From Cherax quadricarinatus (Eukaryota; Arthropoda; Malacostraca; Decapoda; Parastacidae): a stretch of 64,000 bases of DNA. The notes below the pieces were generated by a model. That model was not told the DNA's origin, did no database searches, and saw nothing but the letters and a program-made list of their open reading frames with translations. Both the position numbers and the translations under genes were made by a program. The stretch covers positions 15,454,117-15,518,116 of the forward strand of contig NC_091301.1 in assembly GCF_038502225.1 (NCBI RefSeq). The letters run 5' to 3'. Of the stretch, positions 44,301 to 54,355 are shown piece by piece. Numbering within the stretch: position 1 is the first letter of the stretch; the number at the start of each line of letters is the position of its first letter.

Positions 44301-47300
44301 TCATACCATATTTTACATGACTGAAATATTCAAACAAATCTAACTGCCAAATATACTTCTAGACCAGCATTAGTCTAACAGTAGCATCTTGTAATTTATG
44401 GGAAGGAGCAGAACTTGCTAGCTCTGCCTGCTTCAAGACATACCCATAATAAGGGAGGGACCAGGAGAACTCGAGGTATTTTCTGACCAGCTTCCGGGCA
44501 GTCACGTTGCTGGGGATGGAACGAAACTGCTCGATAATACGGATCTCCGGCGTCGACTTACTACTGAAGCTGACCAGGTCGCTGAACTTGAGTCTACATG
44601 CGTGTTCCGGCAGGTAATCTAGTAGCCGACGTCTGTAGGGAAAGGATAATAAATCGCCTGGTTTAATTATATGTGATGAAAGTCGGAGACGTGAAAGAGA
44701 AACTCATAGATATCTATTAGATCAGATTATTACTCAGCGGTAGCACATCCTTTCAGCGGCATCAAAAAAAAAGGATTCCGGGGTTACAGTGGGTCTTTGT
44801 CAGACCTCAGAGGGTATGTGATACCCACTGAGATCTGATAGTTATATCTTTTGGTTATTACGGTCATTCCCATAATGATAGATTATAATCTCACCCTAGA
44901 TTTAACTGTCAAGTTGATGCAGTAGTGGATACTGTAAAATCTTAAGATTTTATATATCAACTAGATGTATTTCGGTCGCTGTGCGATCCGAGAAAGATAA
45001 TGAATCTTGCATAACCTCGGTCCCCTGACCCTCAGTGCCCGCAAAAGGCATAGCTTTTAATGTAGTTAAATATTAGCATCGAAGATTTGAAGTATAAGGA
45101 GAGAATTATCCGCAGGTTATCACATGAAAACTAATATCCCATTTTTTTAATAAATATTGACAAATTAGGACAAAGAAAGTCCAACACACATTCAAACTTT
45201 CCAAGAAAGAAAGACAGAGGCATTCTGTAGTTATCTCACATACTGTAGATCAGTATCTCATCATAAACTAAGTCTGAAGCCGCTCTAAAACTGCATTATC
45301 AAATTATCGGATTGAAGATCTGAAGCCAATTGGATGAGAAATTCACAAATTGTCTAATCAAAACCAGTATTTTAGTTTAACCAATTTCTTCAATAAAAAA
45401 AAAATGACAATTTCGGACCTACACAGGCCAGAATCAATGTAAATAAGATTGACTATCAATTAAATTGTCTACGTAATTTTTATCACTTATCCAGCTACCT
45501 ACTCAATGAAATTACTATGCAAGTGTCGGGAAATTAAGTCTTTTGCAGGTACTGTTTTCCAAAGAAAAACTGAGAGGGTATGATCAGTGCTCACACACCC
45601 CTCCTTCAGGTGGGGTGAGAGAGCAGTGAGTGGGTGTTTTCACTTGAAGAGGGCAGGAGGAAGGTGTGAGAGGGTGTTTTGAAGGAGGGGTGTGTGAGTA
45701 GTATGAGTGGGTGTTCTCACCTGAAGAAGGATGGGGTGTGGGTAGTGTGGTCGTAGGGTCCCAGCTCCAGTCTACTCTGGATGCCCGCCAACATTTCGTA
45801 GTCAGAGAGCTCACAGGGATAGCGCGCCGATCTCATGTTCCACTGAGCCTCCTCATACAGAAGCTCGAGGATCTTGGCGTCCCTGGTAAGAGACATGAAC
45901 TGGTTATTATGTTGGAATATGTGCACATAGGAGCAGGAGGAGTACCTGGACGAGTAAAGAAAGAATGCAGAAAAGTAAACATGGATGGGCTGCACTTCTA
46001 TTTGTCATGATGTTTCCGTCACACAAAAAAACTTCTTTCTCGCCACTAAATCGATAGCCTCACCTGATCTTGACCTCATCTCTCTTGCTGAAGAAGACGT
46101 TCCTCCTCAACACCATCTTGGGCTCGTGGGCGTACCGGGCGTCCTGCGGCCTGATGGGGATCTGTGCGAAGCGCTTCAGCAGCTCTCCCCACTGACGCCT
46201 CACCTCAAGTGCTCGCTGGTAGGGCTTCAACTGGATCTCTGTCATCAACGATAAGGGTCAATGTGGATTCATGGAAGATTAACTTACGAACTGGCGACGA
46301 TAATCCGTCAAGGTTTGAGTTTAATTAAAATAGATAATGCGAGGGATAAGGACGAAATAATTGAAATGACTTATAGATCAATGGTTCAGAGAACCGACAC
46401 GTTGATAAATTAGACACATGTGCAACTCTTGGGTATCTTTATTGAGGAAACGTTTCGCCACACAGTGGCTTCATCAGTCCATACAAAGGAGAATCTTGAA
46501 GAACAGGAGGAGAATGAGGTAATCAGTCTCTCAGCCTTGAGTCGATATGGTCAGTCCATCAATCTTGAATAGAATATTCAAGATTGATGGACTGACCACT
46601 GTATGGCGAAACGTTTCCTCAATAAAGATACCCAAGAGTTGCACATGTGTCTAATTTATGAAATGACTTAGTAAAAATGCAAATAAATTTAGTGTAAACA
46701 CAGAAAATACAATTGTTGCACAAAAAAAAACAAATATAAATACAAATTTATTTCAAAATTACTGAATAAAACATACAATAATTTGAAGGCACATAAGATT
46801 ACCAGTAAACTTAAACTATGATGTACTTAAAATTTACAGTTTAATTTTTATTTTTGGGGGGCTAATACAGGATATAACTAGGAACTTAACAGTACAATAC
46901 AAGTGGCCTGGTGGCTAAAGCTCCCGCTTCACACACGGAGGGCCCGGGTTCGATTCCCGGCGGGTGGAAACATTTCGACACGTTTCCTTACACCTGTTGT
47001 CCTGTTCACCTAGCAGCAAATAGGTACCTGGGTGTTAGTCGACTGGTGTGGGTCGCATCCTGGGGGACAAGATTGAGGACCCCAATGGAAATAAGTTAGA
47101 CAGTCCTCGATGACGCACTGACTTTCTTGGGTTATCCTGGGTGGCTAACCCTCCGGGGTTAAAAATCCGAACGAAATCTCTTTATAATTTAATTCATAAA
47201 ATAAAAACAAATAAAAAATATAATTGTCTAATTCTAAGAGGGTGAGCGGTATTAATAACTGGATAATGCAAAAGTGTTGGGTGTCGCTACTAAGGTGGAC

Positions 47301-50300
47301 ATGACAAAAATAAATATTCCATTATAACCGGCTAATGCATGTGAATTTTGCATATAAATAAATTAAATATTATCTCCAACTTTCAATCTTTGTTTCTTCA
47401 TTCTCTCCTCCCCCTTCCTTCGCACTCTACCCTCCTCATCTCTCACCTAGTACAGGGGAGACCATCCATATAGCGAAGACTTCCATGGCTTGCTTCGGGA
47501 GAGCCACATCCTCCTCCTCGATAACCATGGTCTGCAGCTCCTGGGCAGTGATGCGGGCGCCGTCTTCCAGTCTTAACCTGACTGCCATGCGTGAGTGTAG
47601 GAACACACACACCTCCACCCCGCCACAACCTCGACCTGCCATCATGTCAAGCCAAGCACATTCTAGCATTATTATTAATTACTAGATTTTTATTATTAAT
47701 ATTTTATTTTATTTTATTAATACATTGGCCGTTTCCCACCGAGGCAGGGTGACCCGAAAAAGAAGAAACACTTTCATTATCATTCAGTCCATCATTGTGT
47801 TGCCTGAGGCAAACCTACAATACAGTTCAAAAACTGCAACACATCTCCGCCCCTCCTTCAGAGCGCAGGCACTGTACTTCTCACCTCCAGGACTCAAGTC
47901 CGGCTAACCGGTTTCCCCGAATTCCTTCATAAATGTTACCTTGCTCACACTCCAAAACACTTGTGGATCATTCATCGCTGCACACCAAGGGCGAGGCAGA
48001 CGGTAGAGGAAAAGAGGTACAAGTATTGAAGGTGTGGCTGAGGGCAAAACGAAGAATCACAGTTGGAGTGAGTGCCAGGAAAGACCAACACATTGTGTGA
48101 AGATGTCAGGTCTTAGCATTGTTTGAGCATCCTCAAGTCCTGAACCCCTATTCCAGTGAGCTCCACATTTAGGAAATCTCATCCTTCCATGGTCTCGCCT
48201 ACATTCTGGTTTATTATTCCTCTATCCTCTTCTTTCCAGTTTCACTTCCGTGATTATTCTAAATATAGCACTATTATCACTGGTTCCTAGTGGAAGTTAT
48301 GTATCTTAATGGCATCGGAATTCTAAGAGTTTAGTTCCTAGTTGTGTCGCCTGAACGGCTAGTTTATTGTGCGCCCCATGCTCATCCTGGGACCCAGCTG
48401 TAGAACAAAAAACAGGATAACAGAAGTCACAATGGGTCTTTTTTCAGAACAAACGCAACTTATCATCGTTTTCCCCATTCTCTCTCTCTCTCTCTCTCCT
48501 TTACTCACCTTTATTAGTTTTTCTCTCATGGTCGTTCTTATTATTGGTCTTGTCGAAGTCGTCTGTGTGGAGGGTGGGTTGAGGCACTGAGGGGTGGGTG
48601 ACGTTTGTGGTGGTGGTGGTGGCGGGCATAGTATGGGTGGGCAGGTTAGTAGGGGCTGTGGTGGTGTGTGGGGGAGTGACCATCATGTGGGTGGAAGGCC
48701 TGCGGGTCTCAGGCTCCAGGGTGAGTGGAGGAACATCGAAGGCGGGAGGTGGGATGCCGGGGTAGAAACCCGCCGCTTTGTCCAGGTGGTCAGCGCTGCC
48801 TTTGTAGTCCCCACGAAGGAAGTCTGCTGCCGCTCTCTCTCGTAGGAACTCTCTGTAGATGACGGATAAAGTTAAGAAAGTCGCACAAACACAGACGTCA
48901 ATGACATACCAGGAGATACAGAGAATAAAAACTGATGAGGACAAAGAAAAGCTACGAATGGACCTGAAAAAAACTGAGTATGCGGCACCAGCATGAAACC
49001 CGCATTTGATGAAGCGCATCAAATGAACTGAAGAAACTGCAGATGTTCGCAACGAGACTAAGAAAGAAACTGAACCTGACGACATTAGAGGATAGAAGAT
49101 AGGGGCTCTGGTGGCCTGGTGGTTAACGCTCTCTCTTCATACGGCGAAGGTCTGGGTTCGATTCCCAGCCAGAGTAGAAACATTGGACGTGTTTCTTTCC
49201 ACCTGTTGTCTACGTTCCCCATCAGTAAAATCAGTAAAATGGGTACCTGGGTGTTAGTCGACTGGTGTGGGACACTGACCTAATTTGCTCGAAATGCGGA
49301 GCATAACAAGGGACTTTCTGTATAGTAGTACGTCATTGTTATCAGCTAGGACTGTATACCCTGTACATGTACTTGTAGTAAAATAAAGATATTATTATTA
49401 AGAACCTGGGAAGACATTAGAGCTATATAGACAATACTCACAACACTTAGCGATCTGATCCTACTCGCACATAGGGTGGGAAATGAGAGAGCGTTCCTTT
49501 ACAAGCTGCCAGGTCCAAAGTTAAGACAAAATTATATTCCATCACAAGGAATAACGTTTCTGTCATATTCTTATAACAGGTTATAAAAGAATAATAAGCA
49601 AATTGGTATAGAATATTTCTTAGCATCAAGATCAAGAGAGTATAGGTAAGACCCTTGAAGGTGACCAGGGAAGTGGGGATAGTGGAAGAGCAGGTTGGTG
49701 AGAGGAAGGTTATGAGTGGAAGGCAGTACCAGGGCTTAACCCAGTAGCTAACTCTTAGCACCATCAACAGGGAGAACAAGAAGCTACATTTGTAAACTAA
49801 GACAAAAAATAGCGAAAGAATACTAAGTTTTCCTTCACAGAATGGTAGATTAATTGTATTATATTTACGGGAAAGCACTAAATCTGTAGAGGTAATACAG
49901 CGCCTGGGAAATGGGAAGCAATCAGGTTCAACCCCATTAAGAGGATAATTACCTGGAGTTTACCTGGAGAGAGTTCCGGGGGTCAACGCCCCCGCGGCCC
50001 GGTCTGTGACCAGGCCTCCTGGTGGATCAGAGCCTGATCAACCAGGCTGTTACTGCTGGCTGCGCGCAAACCAACGTACGAGCCACAGCCCGGCTGATCA
50101 GGAACCGACTTTAGGTGCTTGTCCAGTGCCAGCTTGAAGACTGCCAGGGGTCTGTTGGTAATCCCCCTTATGTATGCTGGGAGGCAGTTGAACAGTCTCG
50201 GGCCCCTGACACTTATTGTATGGTCTCTTAACGTGCTAGTGACACCCCTGCTTTTCATTGGGGGGATGTTGCATCGTCTGCCAAGTCTTTTGCTTTCGTA

Positions 50301-53300
50301 GTGAGTGATTTTCGTGTGCAAGTTCGGTACTAGTCCCTCTAGGATTTTCCAGGTGTATATAATCATGTATCTCTCCCGCCTGCGTTCCAGTGAATACAGG
50401 TTCAGGAACCTCAAGCGCTCCCAGTATTATTGAGGTGTTTTATCTCCGTTATGCGCGCCGTGAAGGTTCTCTGTACATTTTCTAGGTCAGCAATTTCACC
50501 TGCCTTGAAAGGTGCTGTTAGTGTGCAGCAATATTCCAGCCTAGATAGAACAAGTGACCTGAAGAGTGTCATTATGGGCTTGGCATCCCTCGTTTTGAAG
50601 GTTCTCATTATCCATCCTGTCATTTTTCTAGCAGATGCGATCGATACAATGTTATGGTCCTTGAAAGTGAGATCCTCCGACATGATCACTCCCAGGTCTT
50701 TGACGTTGGTGTTTCGCTCTATTTTGTGGCCAGAATTTGTTTTGTACTCTGATGAAGATTTAATTTCCTCGTGTTTACCATATCTGAGTAATTGAAATTT
50801 CTCATCGTTGAACTTCATATTGTTTTCTGCAGCCCACTGAAAGATTTGGTTGATGTCCGCCTGGAGCCTTGCAGTGTCTGCAATGGAAGACACTGTCATG
50901 CAGATTCGGGTGTCATCTGCAAAGGAAGACACGGTGCTGTGGCTGACATCCTTGTCTATGTCAGATATGAGGATGAGGAACAAGATGGGAGCGAGTACTG
51001 TGCCTTGAGGAACAGAGCTTTTCACCGTGCCTGCCTCGGACTTTACTCTGTTGACTACTACTCTCTGTGTTCTGTTAGTGAGGAAATTATAGATCCATCG
51101 ACCGACTTTTCCCGTTATTCCTTTAGCACGCATTTTGTGCGCTATTACGCCATGGTCACACTTGTCGAAGGCTTTTGCAAAGTCTGTATATATTACATCT
51201 GCATTCTTTTTGTCTTCTAGTGCATCTAGGACCTTGTCGTAGTGATTCAATAGTTGAGACAGACAGGAGCGACCTGTTCTAAACCCATGTTGCCCTGGGT
51301 TGTGTAACTGATGGGTTTCTAGATGGGTGGTGATCTTGCTTCTTAGGACTCTTTCAAAGATTTTTATGATATGGGATGTTAGTGCTATCGGTCTGTAGTT
51401 CTTTGCTGTTGCTTTACTGCCCCCTTTGTGGAGTGGGGCTATGTCTGTTGTTTTTAGTAACTGTGGGACAACCCCCGTGTCCATGCTCCCTCTCCATAGG
51501 ATGGTAAAGGCTCGTGATAGGGGCTTTTTGCAGTTCTTGATGAACACGGAGTTCCATGAGTCTGGCCCTGGGGCAGAATGCATGGGCATGTCATTTATCG
51601 CCTGTTCGAAGTCATTTGGCTGAGTAGCTCACTCATTTCCTTGCTGTTATCTGTGTAGGACCCATCTTGTTTAAGTAAGGGCCCAATACTGGACGTTGTT
51701 CTCGACTTTGATTTGGCATAGGAGAAGAAATACTTTGGGTTTCTTTCGATTTCATTTATGGCTTTTAGTTCTTCCCGCGATTCCTGACTCCTATAAGATT
51801 CCTTTAGCTTAAGTTCGATGTTTGCTATTTCTCTGACCAGTGTCTCCCTACGCATTTCAGATAGATTGACCTCTTTTAGCCGCTCTGTTATTCTTTTCCG
51901 TCGCCTGTAAAGAGAGCGCCTGTCTCTTTCTATTTTACATCTACTCCTCCTTTTTCTTAGAGGAATAAGTCTTGTGCATATATCGAGTGCCACAAAGTTA
52001 ATCTGTTCTAGGCATAAGTTGGGGTCTGTGTTGCTTAGTATATCTTCCCAGCTTATATCGGTTAGGACTTGGTTTACTTGGTCCCACTTTATGTTTTTGT
52101 TATTGAAGTTGAATTTGGTGAATGCTCCCTCGTGACTAGTCTCATTATGTCGGTCTGGGGCTCCACGCATACATGTCTGAACCTCAATTATGTTGTGATC
52201 TGAGTATATTGTTTTTGATATGGTGACATTTCTTATCAGATCATCATTGTTAGTGAAGATGAGGTCTAGTGTATTCTCCATTCTAGTAGGCTCTATTATT
52301 TGCTGGTTTAAATTGAATTTTGTGCAGAGATTTAAAAGCTCGTGTGAGTGTGAGTTTTCATCAGAGCTGCCTCCTGGTGTTATTACTGCAACAATATTAT
52401 TTGCTATATTCCTCCATTTTAGGTGCCTTAAGTTGAAATCCCCCAGGAGCAAGATGTTGGGTGCAGGAGCTGGAAGATTTTCCAGACAGTGGTCAGTTTT
52501 TAACAGCTGTTCCTGGAATTGCTGGGATGTTGCATCCGGAGGCTTGTAGACTGCCACAATGACTAGGTTTTGGTTCTCGACCTTTACTGCTAAAACTTCC
52601 ACTACATCATTTGAGGCATTAAGCAGTTCTGTGCAAACAAGTGACTCTGCAATGTACAGGCCAACCCCCCCCTCCCTTTTGCCTGTTCACTCTGTCACAT
52701 CTGTATAGGTTGTAACCTGGGATCCATATTTCGTTGTCTAAGTGATCCTTTATGTGGGTCTCAGTGAAAGCCGCAAACATTGCCTTTGCCTCTGCAAGCA
52801 GTCCACGGATGAAAGGTATTTTGTTGTTTGTTGCTGGTTTTAGACCCTGTATATTTCCAAAGAAGAATGTCATCGGACTGGTGGTATTGTTGGTACTGGG
52901 GGGGATTTTTTTTTCCGGCATTAGTATCTGTATCTGTTGGTTTGGAGTGGAGGCCATCGACTGTGGTTCCACTCCAGGAATGACTGGATTTGGTGTACAA
53001 TTTCTGCCATTTCCTGCCAGTTTTTTTTCCTTCCTGGCACTAAAAAACCTCTCCCTCTTGAGTGGCTGTGGCTACCCAGGTTTTCCCATGGCCTGGATGT
53101 TTTGTATCTTTTTGGCCCATTTAGATGGTGTGCCTGGCAATTTAAGTTATAGCACAGTCTTTCCTGTACTGAAGAGGTACACATTTCAGGGTGAAAAAGC
53201 TTACAGGAAGGGAGTTTGCATTTTCCTGTTGTCATATGGGCACGGCATTTTCTAGGGTGGTCATAGTTGCACGTCCCATCTGTTTTTCCAGATTTCCCAT

Positions 53301-54315
53301 GTCTGCAGATACCAAGTGCATAGTATGTGCACAGGCTTGGTTTCCGTTTGCCTTGGGTTTCTGTGACTGTATTCCCTGTTGGTGCATGTTTACCTGTCTT
53401 ATTCCTATCTTCCCTAGCACCAACAATGGAGCTCCCACCAGTTGTTTTTGGTAATATATCCTCACTATTGCTGGTGGAGTCCTCTTGTTTGCTATTTCCT
53501 GTTGTATTTCTTGTTTGCAATATTGGTTTTATCTTATCTTTGACTACACTTGTTTCCCCACTACGGCTCCTGTCCCCTATGAGGTCATTTATATGCATTC
53601 CTTCCTGTGTATAATTCCCGACTACCTGGACAAAATCTCCAGCTTCACCATTACTGTCTCCCAGGACAGCACCTCCAGCTTCACCATTACTGTCTCCCAG
53701 GACAGCATCTCCAACTTCACCATTACTGTCTCCCAGGACAGCATCTCCAGCTTCACCATTACTGTCTCCCAGGACAGCACCTCCAGCTTCACCATTACTG
53801 TCTCCCAGGACAGCACCTCCAGCTTCACCATTACTGTCTCCCAGGACAGCACCTCCAGCTTCACCATTACTGTCTCCCAGGACAGCACTATCAGCCCCAC
53901 ATTTACTGACTACCAGGACATCACCTCCAGCCTTACAGTTTCTGACTACATGGCCAGTATCAAGGGCAGTACCATTCAGCCCAGACTTTTTATGTTCCCA
54001 TCTGTTGTAGAAAGCTTCCAGGTTGTCTATGAAAGCAGCTTTGATGTTATCCTCTTTTAATACCCTTGTGATTTTAGTCCACAGATTTATCTCCTTTGGG
54101 CATACCCAAAAACACTTCCCTGTTTTAATACTGCTTGTAGCTAGTTCTTGGATATCTGCACAAGGGGCGTGACACCAATTTCCACAAAAATGACAATTTA
54201 TCCATGTGGAAGCCCGTTTGTTTGATTTATTGCAGACTACACACAGCTTCATAATGATTTGAATGGTTGATTTACTGTAATTCTACTAGCAACCTCTTGA
54301 ATACTAAAATAATAA

Positions 54316-54355
<40 letters not shown>

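Noticed and set aside
46902..46980. Functional tRNA gene
   Set aside because: Box A and B are present but the acceptor stem does not close and a conserved SINE body follows; the same at 49.1 kb.
53485..54060. 191-codon plus-strand frame
   Set aside because: Antisense shadow of the 36-bp repeat in LINE ORF1.
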